Positions 1 to 7,930 of a stretch of DNA of 50,816 nucleotides are shown one piece after another. Source of the DNA: Spirochaetaceae bacterium (GTDB lineage Bacteria; Spirochaetota; Spirochaetia; DSM-27196; SLST01); contig SKQU01000214.1 of the NCBI GenBank assembly GCA_007118855.1, positions 1 to 50,816 of the forward strand, given 5' to 3'. Made by a program: the position numbers and the translations under genes. The notes below the pieces were generated by a model. It had not been told where the DNA came from, made no database searches, and was given only the letters and a program-made list of their open reading frames with translations. Every line of letters begins with the position of its first letter. Position 1 is the stretch's first letter.

Positions 1-374
1 AGCAGCTCGAGATCCGACTGCTCGGCTGCGTACTTCGCGATGTCGGTGAGTGTCCCGCCTCCAAGGACGACCAGGGCGCGGCTGCCGGCCTCTGCAGCCG
101 TGCGCGCGACCCGTTCGGCGATCTCGATGTCCGGTATGACGATGGGACTGCCGGGGAGGATCATCGCGCAGCCTCCGCCTGTCGCGTCCACGACCTCGGC
201 AGCCGCGGCGGCGGTATTCTCGTCGGCGAGCAGGGCGACTCTGCCGCCGAGCGCGCGCCGGGTGGCGCGCAGCAGCCGGGCAAGCTCGGCAGGAGAGCCG
301 GCGACAACCCGCGGCGACGGCGCGAGACGGTGGGTCAGACGGCGGTATCGCGGGTACAGACGAAGGTATTTCAT
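1..374 (-). CDS. Glycerol-1-phosphate dehydrogenase / iron-containing alcohol dehydrogenase family, N-terminal part
   Basis: The gene runs off the left edge, so only about 124 N-terminal residues are visible, from an ATG at 374. Near the visible end is LVVLGGGTLTDIAKYAA, the nucleotide-binding GGG-S/T-x-x-D-x-x-K loop of the iron-containing alcohol dehydrogenase superfamily. The form with T-L-T-D-I-A-K-Y is most like glycerol-1-phosphate dehydrogenase (EgsA/AraM). Family enzymes reduce dihydroxyacetone phosphate or a related polyol phosphate with NAD(P)H. The metal ligands lie in the missing C-terminal part, so the substrate cannot be judged. It diverges from the sulfurtransferase gene; a promoter with a near-consensus -10 sits just upstream and no clear Shine-Dalgarno site is seen. 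Glycerol dehydrogenase is an alternative reading. Confidence 0.65.
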   Translation of the reverse strand, partial: MKYLRLYPRYRRLTHRLAPSPRVVAGSPAELARLLRATRRALGGRVALLADENTAAAAAEVVDATGGGCAMILPGSPIVIPDIEIAERVARTAAEAGSRALVVLGGGTLTDIAKYAAEQSDLEL

Positions 375-387
375 GCGATTCGAGCGA

Positions 388-416
388 AGTATATTGGGGA
401 GCTCCCGCGGGCTCAA
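388..416 (-). promoter_or_regulatory. Promoter of the left-edge dehydrogenase gene
   Basis: On the minus strand TTGAGC (411-416) is followed after 17 bases by TATACT (388-393). The -10 ends 13 bases before the ATG at 374, leaving a leader of about 6-7 bases. Confidence 0.5.
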
Positions 417-466
417 CCGCCTGGACAGGCAAGAAGACGCGGGTATTCGCTTTTCCGACGATGCGA

Positions 467-472
467 TATAAA
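467..472 (+). promoter_or_regulatory. Candidate -10 box of the sulfurtransferase gene
   Basis: TATAAA lies 6 bases before an in-frame GTG at 479. No good -35 is seen at 16-18 bases. If used, transcription would begin at or next to the GTG, excluding the ATG at 461 as start. Confidence 0.4.
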
Positions 473-478
473 GAAACG

Positions 479-1285
479 GTGGTTTCCTCGGAGGTGATCA
501 CCGTCCCGGAGCTGCAGAGACTCGTCGGGACGGATCGCATCTGTCTGCTCGACGCACGCGACCCCGAAGCATACGAGCACGGACACATACCGGGCGCGGT
601 AAATCTGCATCCTTCACGACTCGAGCACTCGGTGCTGCTCAACTGGGGCGAAGAGGTCCCGGATCAGCTGCGTGCGATTGAGGACGTCACCGCGAGTCTG
701 CGTGCCGCGGGAGTGTCAAACGACGCGACCGTGTGCGTATACGACGAGGGAGGCGACTTTCTCGCGTCGCGGCTGTGGTGGGCGCTCGACGTGACGGGCC
801 ATCAGCGGCACCGCCTCCTGGACGGCGGGTTCTCGACCTGGCTCCGGGACGTGCAGGCAGTCTCCATCGAACACCCGTCACCCGCGCCGGGCGGCTTCGT
901 GCCCTCACGCACGGACCAGAGGCGGCTGGGCTTCTGCGACGTCATCACGGCCATCGACAGTCCCCGGATGATCATGTGCAACACCCTTCCGTTCGAGTCG
1001 TACCTCCAGGCGACGATCCCGGGCAGCGTGAGCTTCCCCTACACCGAGACCTATGCCGACGACAATCCTCCGCTCCTTCGCAGCCGGCATGAGCTTGCCG
1101 CGAGCTTTCTCACGCGTGGCGTGAGCGCTCAGCACCACCTGGTCTGCTTCTGTCGGCTTGGGTACAGCGCCTCACAGCTCTACTTCGCAGCGCGCTACGC
1201 CGGATTCCCTCATGTAAGCCTCTACGACGGCGGCATGGTAGACTGGAGCGCCCGCGGAGGCGAGCTGGTACCGGGAGCCGGCTGA
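479..1285 (+). CDS. sseA: Two-domain sulfurtransferase (thiosulfate/3-mercaptopyruvate sulfurtransferase family)
   Basis: This is a tandem rhodanese protein of 268 residues from the GTG at 479; an ATG at 461 would add six. Such enzymes move a sulfane sulfur from thiosulfate or 3-mercaptopyruvate to an acceptor such as cyanide or a thiol in the cytoplasm. The N-terminal domain (about 5-130) has the usual LLDARDPEAYEHGHIPGA entry but no Cys in its loop, so it is non-catalytic as is normal. The C-terminal domain carries the active-site loop CRLGYS, with the catalytic Cys near residue 225. I preferred the GTG because TATAAA lies 6 bases before it and the extra six residues look unlike the family. 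The GNAT-Nudix gene follows after two bases, suggesting one transcript. Thiosulfate versus mercaptopyruvate preference is not settled by the CRLGYS loop. Confidence 0.85.
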   Translation: MVSSEVITVPELQRLVGTDRICLLDARDPEAYEHGHIPGAVNLHPSRLEHSVLLNWGEEVPDQLRAIEDVTASLRAAGVSNDATVCVYDEGGDFLASRLWWALDVTGHQRHRLLDGGFSTWLRDVQAVSIEHPSPAPGGFVPSRTDQRRLGFCDVITAIDSPRMIMCNTLPFESYLQATIPGSVSFPYTETYADDNPPLLRSRHELAASFLTRGVSAQHHLVCFCRLGYSASQLYFAARYAGFPHVSLYDGGMVDWSARGGELVPGAG

Positions 1286-1287
1286 GC

Positions 1288-2136
1288 ATGCCAGGGCTTG
1301 ACTGTCACAGAGCCGGTCAGGAGAGCACTCGCACGCTCGCGGCACTTTACGCGGCACTGCTGGAGGAGCAGGGCTTGCCGACCGGAATCGGCGCGGCTGA
1401 GCTGGAGCACAGGATGGTGGGATATCTCGCCGGCGGATACCAGGCGGTGCTCTTCACATGGGATGAGACGACGGTGGGGTACTGTCTCTATCGTCTCTAC
1501 CCGAAGTACGCGCATGTTCGACACTTCTACGTCGACCGGACGGCCGCCCGGAAGCTCCGGGTCGCAGACGCATTCGGGCTCTTTCGCGACCGCGAGCTCA
1601 GCGGTTACGCGTCGGTCCGTATGGATATCCCGGAACCGGCCCGGGAGTCGATCGGCGTGTGGGAAGCGATCGGCTTCCGTCCACGAAGCAGGCGGCTGGA
1701 GCTGCAGACCGCGACAAAGCGCAAAACGCGCAAGTCATGCGGCGCGGTGATCTACCGCAGGGTGATCCGAAGGCCTTTCTTTCTCCTGGTACAGCATCAG
1801 AACGGAGGGCACTGGAGCTTCCCCAAGGGTCACGTCGCGGAGGAGGAGTCCGAGATGGACACGGCCCGTCGGGAGATCGCGGAGGAGACCGGCCTGCGGG
1901 TGAGCTTCCGACGGGGATTCTACGAACGCATCTACTACCTCACGTCGAAGGCCCGCCGCAAGGAGGTGGTGTACTTCCTCTCCCGAGTCCGCCGTCCGCG
2001 CGTTCGTCGGCAGGCCGGCGAGATCGCCTCGGCCAGGTGGCTCTCCTACCGGCGGGCACGGGAGCGTCTCACCTACGAGAACTCCAGACTCGTGCTCGAC
2101 CGGGCGTACGCCTTCATCACCGAAAACGACAGCTGA
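1288..2136 (+). CDS. GNAT acetyltransferase fused to Nudix hydrolase
   Basis: A 282-residue fusion. Residues about 12-141 look like a GNAT N-acetyltransferase: an amphipathic first helix, a strand with AVLFTWDETTVGYCLY, and the late SIGVWEAIGFRPRSRRLEL stretch typical of the family's closing strands. Residues 148-280 are a Nudix hydrolase with a perfect Nudix box at 181-203 (G-x5-E-x7-REIAEETGL), preceded by HWSFPKGH as in diadenosine-tetraphosphate hydrolases. The Nudix half should hydrolyse a nucleoside diphosphate linked to another group; the acyl acceptor of the GNAT half is unknown. It starts two bases after the sulfurtransferase stop and is probably co-transcribed. The reading frame is continuous with no sign of frameshift, so the fusion appears real. 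Confidence 0.85.
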   Translation: MPGLDCHRAGQESTRTLAALYAALLEEQGLPTGIGAAELEHRMVGYLAGGYQAVLFTWDETTVGYCLYRLYPKYAHVRHFYVDRTAARKLRVADAFGLFRDRELSGYASVRMDIPEPARESIGVWEAIGFRPRSRRLELQTATKRKTRKSCGAVIYRRVIRRPFFLLVQHQNGGHWSFPKGHVAEEESEMDTARREIAEETGLRVSFRRGFYERIYYLTSKARRKEVVYFLSRVRRPRVRRQAGEIASARWLSYRRARERLTYENSRLVLDRAYAFITENDS

Positions 2137-2146
2137 CTCGGCGCAC

Positions 2147-2176
2147 TTGCACGAACCGGGCCATGCCCGGTACTCT
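2147..2176 (+). promoter_or_regulatory. Promoter with a palindrome in its spacer
   Basis: TTGCAC (2147-2152), 18-base spacer, TACTCT (2171-2176). The spacer holds the perfect inverted repeat CCGGGC-CAT-GCCCGG (2156-2170), placed where a bound repressor would block RNA polymerase. The downstream gene has a 34-base leader and a strong Shine-Dalgarno site. The repeat has no following T tract, so a terminator of the upstream gene is less likely. Confidence 0.5.
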
Positions 2177-2210
2177 GAACAGAACGTACCCGAACTCGAA
2201 GGAGAAGTGT

Positions 2211-3428
2211 ATGAATCGAACGACCAGCCCTGCAACCGTGTTCCGCAAGTGCTTTGAATGGGAAGCGGCTGCGAAGGCACGAGAGAGCGGACTGTACCCG
2301 TTCTTCCGCCCGATCGGGGAAGCACGCGGCACCAAGGTGATTATCGAAGGTCGCGAGATGATCATGGCAGGATCCAACAACTACCTGGGGCTTGCGACCG
2401 ACCCAAGGATGAAGGAGCGCGCGAGAGCAGCCATAGAGCACTACGGTACGAGTTGCTCCGGCTCACGCTTCATGAACGGAACACTCGCCCTGCACGAGGA
2501 GCTCGAGGTTCGCCTGGCGGCCTTCGTCGGCAAGGAAGCGGCGCTTTGCTTCACGACGGGCTACCAGACCAACCTCGGGTGCATCTCGGCGCTGATCGGA
2601 CGCGGCGATCATGTCGTGTCGGACAAGTACAACCATGCCTCCATCATGGACGGCATCTTCATGACGGTTGGGCTGAACCGGAACGTCAACGTTCATCGGT
2701 ACAAGCACAACAACATGGAGGACCTGGAGAAGGTGCTTGCCGCGATTCCGATCGATGAGTCGAAGCTGATCGTGACCGACGGGGTCTTCTCCATGGAGGG
2801 CGATATCGTGAACCTGCCGAAGGTCCGCGAGCTCGCCGACCGGTACAATGCCGCCGTCTACCTCGACGAGGCGCACGCGATCGGCGTCGTGGGACCCACC
2901 GGACGTGGCGTGACCGAACACTACGGGAACCCTGATCTCGCGGATCTGATCATGTGCACCTTCAGCAAGAGCTTCGGGTCGATCGGGGGCTTCGTCGCCG
3001 GCGACCACATGGTGGTGGACTATATCAAGCACTTCGCTCGACCCCTCATCTTCAGCGCGAGCATTCCGCCCGCGAACCTCGGCGCGGCAATGGCGGCGCT
3101 CGATATCATGCAGGAGGAGCCCGACCGGGTGCGTCGCCTGCAGCAGATAGCGCAGAAGATGATCGCCGGTTTCACCGAGCTCGGGTTCAACGTCGGCACC
3201 GCCGAAACGCCGATCGTGCCGCTGGTGATCGGGGACGACGAAAAGACCTTCCTCTTCTGGAAGAGCATGTTCGAGCGCGGAGTCTACGTGAACCCGGTCA
3301 TCAGCCCCGCGGTTCCGCCCAACCGTTCGCTGATCCGCACGAGCTACATGGCCATCCACGAGGACCACGAGCTCGACACGATCCTCGAGATCTCGGGCGA
3401 AGAGGCGCGCAAGATCGGGATCATCTGA
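2211..3428 (+). CDS. Serine palmitoyltransferase-like alpha-oxoamine synthase (PLP-dependent)
   Basis: A 405-residue fold-type I PLP enzyme of the alpha-oxoamine synthase family, which condenses an amino acid with an acyl-CoA and releases CO2. The PLP lysine is K253 in TFSKSFGSIGGF; the cofactor-binding DEAHAIGVVG motif is at 219-227; GSNNYLGLA marks the N-terminal substrate loop. The KHNNM, FSMEGDIVNLP, IFSASIPPA and VNPVISPAVP stretches resemble serine palmitoyltransferase more than glycine C-acetyltransferase (Kbl) or BioF, so I favour the first step of sphingolipid synthesis. No threonine dehydrogenase or biotin gene is adjacent, which weakly argues against Kbl and BioF. The ATG at 2211 has AAGGAGAAG just upstream; an in-frame ATG at 2163 lies inside the promoter and is rejected. 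Exact acyl-CoA substrate is unproven. Confidence 0.8.
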   Translation: MNRTTSPATVFRKCFEWEAAAKARESGLYPFFRPIGEARGTKVIIEGREMIMAGSNNYLGLATDPRMKERARAAIEHYGTSCSGSRFMNGTLALHEELEVRLAAFVGKEAALCFTTGYQTNLGCISALIGRGDHVVSDKYNHASIMDGIFMTVGLNRNVNVHRYKHNNMEDLEKVLAAIPIDESKLIVTDGVFSMEGDIVNLPKVRELADRYNAAVYLDEAHAIGVVGPTGRGVTEHYGNPDLADLIMCTFSKSFGSIGGFVAGDHMVVDYIKHFARPLIFSASIPPANLGAAMAALDIMQEEPDRVRRLQQIAQKMIAGFTELGFNVGTAETPIVPLVIGDDEKTFLFWKSMFERGVYVNPVISPAVPPNRSLIRTSYMAIHEDHELDTILEISGEEARKIGII

Positions 3429-3455
3429 GTACGTCCGCGCAGTGCTTCTGGGCGG

Positions 3456-3484
3456 TTGACATGTGTTCGGCCGGACGCGAGAAT
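3456..3484 (+). promoter_or_regulatory. Promoter of proC-proA-proB, apparently leaderless
   Basis: Consensus TTGACA (3456-3461), 17 bases, GAGAAT (3479-3484), then 6 bases to the proC ATG at 3491. No Shine-Dalgarno site precedes the ATG. Confidence 0.6.
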
Positions 3485-3490
3485 GCGCCG

Positions 3491-4288
3491 ATGCGTATAG
3501 GTTTCATCGGCACCGGTAACATGGCGAGCGCGCTTGCGGCATCGGTCGCGGGGGGAGACCCCGGGATCGGTATCACCGGGTTCGACGTCAGCCCGGAACA
3601 GCTCAAACGGTTCAGGACCCGGGTTCCCGGAGCCGCCGCCGCCGCGGATAACCGCGAGGTGGTCGCAACATCCAACCTCGTGTTCCTCGCGGTCAAGCCA
3701 CAGGCGGTGAAGCCGGTGCTCGAGGAGATCTCCGGAACCGACGCGCTCATCGTTTCGATCCTCGCTGGGGTCAGGCTCGCCGCCCTGGAGGCGGCCCTGC
3801 CCCGGGCACGGCTCGTACGCGTGATGCCCAATGCCCCCGCCCTCGTGGGGGCGATGGCCGCCGCCTACTCCGGCGGGACGCGTGCCGGCGACGATGACCT
3901 CGAGCTCGTGGGCGCGGTCCTCGGACACGCCGGGATCGCGATGCGCCTGCCGGAGGAACTGCTCGACGCGGTGACCGGTGTATCAGGGTCAGGGCCCGCA
4001 TTCGTGGCGCGGTTCATTGAGGCGTTCACCGACGCGGCGATCGCCGCAGGCATCCCGCGGCCGGCGGCTGTACAGCTCGTGCTCGCGACCTTCTGCGGCA
4101 CCGCACGCCTGCTCGAAGAGAAGCAGCTCGCGCCGGAGGAGCTCGTCGCAATGGTGAGCTCTCCGGGAGGCACAACGGTGGCCGGTCGCGCCGTCCTCGA
4201 ATCTTCGGATCTGGCGTCGGTCATACGACAGACGGTGTCTACAACGATCGCCCGCAGCAGGGAACTCGGCGACGAGGGGGCCCGGTGA
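3491..4288 (+). CDS. proC: Pyrroline-5-carboxylate reductase
   Basis: ProC reduces 1-pyrroline-5-carboxylate to L-proline with NAD(P)H, the last step of proline synthesis in the cytoplasm. The 265-residue protein has the usual length. It begins with the Rossmann dinucleotide motif MRIGFIGTGNMASAL, contains FLAVKPQAV and VMPNAPALVG, and carries the family signature region DAVTGVSGSGPAFV and SSPGGTTVAG. The ATG at 3491 puts the Rossmann motif at the N-terminus as in other ProC proteins and lies 6 bases after a -10 box. An in-frame ATG at 3461 overlaps the -35 and is unlikely. proA begins on the last base of its stop codon, so proC, proA and proB form one operon. Confidence 0.95.
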   Translation: MRIGFIGTGNMASALAASVAGGDPGIGITGFDVSPEQLKRFRTRVPGAAAAADNREVVATSNLVFLAVKPQAVKPVLEEISGTDALIVSILAGVRLAALEAALPRARLVRVMPNAPALVGAMAAAYSGGTRAGDDDLELVGAVLGHAGIAMRLPEELLDAVTGVSGSGPAFVARFIEAFTDAAIAAGIPRPAAVQLVLATFCGTARLLEEKQLAPEELVAMVSSPGGTTVAGRAVLESSDLASVIRQTVSTTIARSRELGDEGAR

Positions 4289-5556
4289 TGCAGGTAGCTG
4301 ACCAGGTTGCCGCGGCGCGGGCCGCCTTCTACCGTCTCGCGACCTCGCCGGAGGAGACGAGGAACCGAATCCTTCTCGCCATGGCCGAGTTGCTCGGCTC
4401 CGAGCTCGAGGAGATCCTTGCGGCAAACGCCCGCGACGCCTCGGCCGCCGAGGATTCGGGACTCGCCGCGCCGCTGTACAAGCGCCTCGTGCTCACGGAG
4501 GCGAAGCTGCGTACGATGGCGGACAGCCTGCGAAGCGTCGCCGCGCTGCCGGACCCGATCGGCAGGACCGAGCTCGTGCGGGAGCTCGACGACGGGCTCG
4601 AGCTACGGCGAATCCGCGTGCCGATCGGCGTGATCGGCGTCGTGTTCGAGTCGCGGCCGGACGCCCTCGTGCAGATCGCCTCGCTCGCGCTCAAGAGCGG
4701 AAACGCGGTCATCCTCAAGGGCGGGAGCGAAGCGCGCGAGACCAACCGCGTGCTTCACTCGCTGTTCGTGCGGGCGATCGCGCACGCCGAGCTGTCCAAC
4801 GCCCTGCAGCTCGTTGAGACCCGCGAGCAGATCAGGACCATGCTCGAGCTCGACGACCAGATCGACCTGATGATCCCGCGCGGATCGAATGATCTGGTGC
4901 GGTTCATCCAGCAGAACACGCGGATCCCGGTGCTCGGTCACGCCGACGGGCTGTGCCACCTCTACATCCACCACGATGCCGATCCTTCCATGGCGGCGGC
5001 GGTCGCCAGGGACGCCAAGACGCAATACCCCGCGGTGTGCAACGCGATCGAGACGCTCCTCGTGCATGAGGAGGCGGCGCATACGCTGCCGATGTTGGCC
5101 GATGCGATGCCGGAGGTCGAGCTGCGCGGCTGTGAGCGGACGCGCTCGCGAATCGACGCGCTGCCGGCGGATGAGAACGACTGGAGGGCCGAGTACAACG
5201 ATCTCATCCTTTCGGTGCGGATCGTCGACTCGCTCGACGAGGCGATCGCGCATGTCAATCGGTACGGTTCTCACCACACAGATGCGATCGTCACGTCCTC
5301 ACCGGAGGTCGCGGAGCGGTTCCTTCGCGAGGTGGACTCGAGCTCGGTGCTCTGGAACGCATCCACCCGCTTCGCCGACGGTTTCCGCTACGGCCTTGGG
5401 GCAGAGGTCGGTATTTCGACCGGCAAGGTCCACGCCCGCGGACCTGTTGGGCTTGAGGGGCTCACCACGACGCAGTACAGGGTGATCGGACACGGTCAGA
5501 TCGTCGCAGACTACGCCGAAGGACGTCGGTCCTTCACGCACCGGGACCACGCGTGA
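4288..5556 (+). CDS. proA: Glutamate-5-semialdehyde dehydrogenase (gamma-glutamyl phosphate reductase)
   Basis: ProA reduces gamma-glutamyl phosphate to glutamate 5-semialdehyde with NADPH, the second step of proline synthesis. The 422-residue protein matches the family length. The catalytic Cys is C251 in YPAVCNAIETLLV; PIGVIGVVFESRPDAL and LKGGSEA are the substrate and cofactor loops, and SSSVLWNASTRFADGFRYGLGAEVGIST is cut here into its recognisable halves, SSSVLWNASTRF and GLGAEVGIST, near the C-terminus. The ATG at 4288 overlaps the proC stop (TGATG) and has GAGGGGG seven bases upstream; a GTG three bases earlier is possible. Its own stop overlaps the proB start by four bases. Confidence 0.95.
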   Translation: MQVADQVAAARAAFYRLATSPEETRNRILLAMAELLGSELEEILAANARDASAAEDSGLAAPLYKRLVLTEAKLRTMADSLRSVAALPDPIGRTELVRELDDGLELRRIRVPIGVIGVVFESRPDALVQIASLALKSGNAVILKGGSEARETNRVLHSLFVRAIAHAELSNALQLVETREQIRTMLELDDQIDLMIPRGSNDLVRFIQQNTRIPVLGHADGLCHLYIHHDADPSMAAAVARDAKTQYPAVCNAIETLLVHEEAAHTLPMLADAMPEVELRGCERTRSRIDALPADENDWRAEYNDLILSVRIVDSLDEAIAHVNRYGSHHTDAIVTSSPEVAERFLREVDSSSVLWNASTRFADGFRYGLGAEVGISTGKVHARGPVGLEGLTTTQYRVIGHGQIVADYAEGRRSFTHRDHA

Positions 5557-6338
5557 AGATCCTCGTCAAGATCGGCAGTTCGCTCATCAGCGATGGCCCC
5601 CGCGTACGTTTTCCCTGGCTCGCGCAGAAGGTATGGGAGATCGCAGCTCTCGCCGGCGAAGGGCACCGCTTTCTCATCGTCAGCTCCGGCGCGGTGGCGG
5701 CCGGCATGGAACTGCAGGGGATCACCGTGCGCCCTGTCGATATCACCGAGTTGCAGCTCCTGTCCGGAATAGGTCAGGTCCGGCTCATGACCTACTACAA
5801 GGATCTCTTCCGCGAATGGAGCATCCCGGTTGCACAGGTTCTGCTGACGCACCACAACTTCGCAAGTGACCGCGAGCGCTCTACCGTCACCCAGATCATC
5901 CACGCCTACCTTCGCGATGGGGTCATCCCCATCGTGAACGAGAACGACATGGTCGACAAGGAAGAGTTCGATTACCAGAAGAGCTTCTCCGACAACGACA
6001 TACTCGCCGCGCTCGTCGGGGCCAGCCTGGGCGTGGATCTGGCGATCCTGCTCACCGACGTGGACGGGCTCTACGCGACGGATCCCAAGAAGGGCGAGAG
6101 CGTGGCGCTCATCAGCGAGGTGCCGCGGGTGACGGAGGAGATCGAGGCGATGGCGAGCGCCGAGGGGAACGCGCTCGGCCTGGGCGGGATGCGCTCCAAG
6201 GTTGTTGCCGCCCGACGACTGACCGAGGCCGGTGTCCCAACGCTAATCGCCTCAGGGGAGTACGCGCTCTGCGACGTGATCTCACGCAGGTCACCGGCGA
6301 CTTCGTTTCTGGCCCAGGGCTCACACCGATCCTCGTAA
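5553..6338 (+). CDS. proB: Glutamate 5-kinase, short form without PUA domain
   Basis: ProB phosphorylates the gamma-carboxylate of glutamate with ATP, the first and normally proline-inhibited step. The 261-residue protein consists of the amino acid kinase domain only: KILVKIGSSLIS at the N-terminus, IVSSGAVAAGM, PIVNENDMV, SDNDILAALVG and TDVDGLY. It ends just after this domain, whereas the Escherichia coli enzyme (about 367 residues) adds a C-terminal PUA domain. Short forms are known in other bacteria, so truncation is not implied. The start is a GTG sharing GTGA with the proA stop. In this order proB, which acts first, is the last gene of the operon. Confidence 0.92.
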   Translation: MKILVKIGSSLISDGPRVRFPWLAQKVWEIAALAGEGHRFLIVSSGAVAAGMELQGITVRPVDITELQLLSGIGQVRLMTYYKDLFREWSIPVAQVLLTHHNFASDRERSTVTQIIHAYLRDGVIPIVNENDMVDKEEFDYQKSFSDNDILAALVGASLGVDLAILLTDVDGLYATDPKKGESVALISEVPRVTEEIEAMASAEGNALGLGGMRSKVVAARRLTEAGVPTLIASGEYALCDVISRRSPATSFLAQGSHRSS

Positions 6339-6400
6339 TCCCGTAAGCATCGGCGGCGGATCATCCGATACATACTGAGAAGACTGCAGCCGGAGCACGC

Positions 6401-7930
6401 ATGAGCCCGATCGACGAGATAGCAGATCTCTTTCGCGACATCGACGGCCAGGTCGAGCTGACCGAAGGCCTGCGGAGCGTGACGTCGTGGCTCACCGCCA
6501 GGCCGGGGGTGATCGACGCGCGCATCGTCTGCTGTGACCGTATCCCGCTCGGCTCGGCGGACGGCGTCGTACCCCGGATCGCCGCCTCCCGGGCGGCTCT
6601 GCTTCCGCGTGAGATCGCGATTCTCAACGGCAAGAGCCCCATTCCGCATCACGTCTTCGGCGAAGGCGCCTCATCACCAATCACGGTCTACGCTCCGTTT
6701 ACCGGGCGAGACGGAGACGTCAACGGGGCGATCCTGGTCAAGGCAGAGTCTGCGAGGAGCTTCGTGCGCAGACACCAGGCCCATCTGCGGATCCTCGCCT
6801 CGAAGACCCGCGATCTGGTGGACCTCACCTCGCTCCGGACCAGGTCAGATTCGAGCCGTCCGGCGACCGATCTCACACCGCTGGTGATTGGCAAGCTGAT
6901 GGATCTCGTGAAGCTCCCGGTCTACCTGCTGTCGAGCTCCGGAGAGTTTCTCTTCGTGAACGAACGGTTCCTCGAACACTTCTGCTACGCGGATCTGGAG
7001 GAGCTCAACGGCCGGCCCGAGGTCTTCATCCGGCAGGCGAACTGGAGCGAGGAGCTCCAGCGACTGACCGGAGAGTCCGGATTCGCCCCCCTGGTGACCA
7101 AGATCAGGACAGGGAACGACCGCGTGCGCAGCGTCTTCGACTTCTCAATGCTCATGGGAAAGGACATTCTGGGGGTGCTCGTCGACGTCACGGACTTCGT
7201 GCAGATGAACGAGCGGCTCAAGGACGCATTGGAGGGCCAGACCCGCCTGAACGAGCAACTCTCGGCGGCAACGGGGATGCTGCAGAAGACGCAGGCGACG
7301 ACGATGAAGAGCCTCGCCAAACTCGCCGAGTACCGGGACAAGGAGACCGGAGGCCACCTGCAGCGTATCTGCGAGTACATGAAGCTGGTCGCGATCGAGC
7401 TCAACCGCGAACAACCCTATTCCTTTCACATCGCAAACGACTACGCGGACGACATCTACCTCTCCGGCATGCTTCACGACATAGGCAAGGTCGGCGTACC
7501 GGATCAGATTCTCCTGAAGCGGGGGCCGCTCGAAGGCGACGAGTGGGACATCATGAAGAAGCACACCCAATGGGGTTACACGCTGCTCAACCAGGCCGAC
7601 CATGAGCTCGGCGAGCAGAGCTTTCTCACGCTCGCCTCGCGGATCGCACTGCACCACCACGAGTGGTACAACGGGGACGGATATCCTCACGGTCTCGGTC
7701 AGGAGTCGATCCCCCTCAGCGCCAGAATCGGGGCGGTAGCCGACGTTTACGACGCGCTCACCTCGCGACGCCCGTACAAGGAGGCGTGGAGCCACGATCA
7801 GGCGGTCACCGAGATCGAGCGGCTTCGCGAGAAGCAGTTCGACCCGGTGATCACCGACATCTTCCTGCGTCTCGAGGAGAGTTTCAGGGAGGTCCGAAAC
7901 CGCGTCCCGGACGAACCGCTTATCAGCTGA
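6401..7930 (+). CDS. GAF/PAS sensor with HD-GYP cyclic-di-GMP phosphodiesterase domain
   Basis: A 509-residue predicted cytoplasmic signalling protein. Residues about 20-145 look GAF-like; 170-268 form a PAS-like domain (LPVYLLSSSGEFLFVNERF and following); 268-300 is a probable coiled coil; 300-500 is an HD-GYP domain with the metal-binding HD pair in GMLHDIGKVGVP (359-360) and HHHEWYNGDGYP (418-429), the HHExxxGxGYP signature. HD-GYP domains hydrolyse cyclic di-GMP, so this protein probably lowers the messenger in response to a small ligand or redox state. No transmembrane segment is seen. CGGAG precedes the ATG with suitable spacing. Its stop overlaps the end of the convergent trehalase gene by 8 bases. 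Confidence 0.9.
   Translation: MSPIDEIADLFRDIDGQVELTEGLRSVTSWLTARPGVIDARIVCCDRIPLGSADGVVPRIAASRAALLPREIAILNGKSPIPHHVFGEGASSPITVYAPFTGRDGDVNGAILVKAESARSFVRRHQAHLRILASKTRDLVDLTSLRTRSDSSRPATDLTPLVIGKLMDLVKLPVYLLSSSGEFLFVNERFLEHFCYADLEELNGRPEVFIRQANWSEELQRLTGESGFAPLVTKIRTGNDRVRSVFDFSMLMGKDILGVLVDVTDFVQMNERLKDALEGQTRLNEQLSAATGMLQKTQATTMKSLAKLAEYRDKETGGHLQRICEYMKLVAIELNREQPYSFHIANDYADDIYLSGMLHDIGKVGVPDQILLKRGPLEGDEWDIMKKHTQWGYTLLNQADHELGEQSFLTLASRIALHHHEWYNGDGYPHGLGQESIPLSARIGAVADVYDALTSRRPYKEAWSHDQAVTEIERLREKQFDPVITDIFLRLEESFREVRNRVPDEPLIS

Noticed and set aside
1659-2210. N-terminal extension of the serine palmitoyltransferase-like protein
   Set aside because: It overlaps the GNAT-Nudix gene and the promoter; the ATG at 2211 has a good Shine-Dalgarno site.
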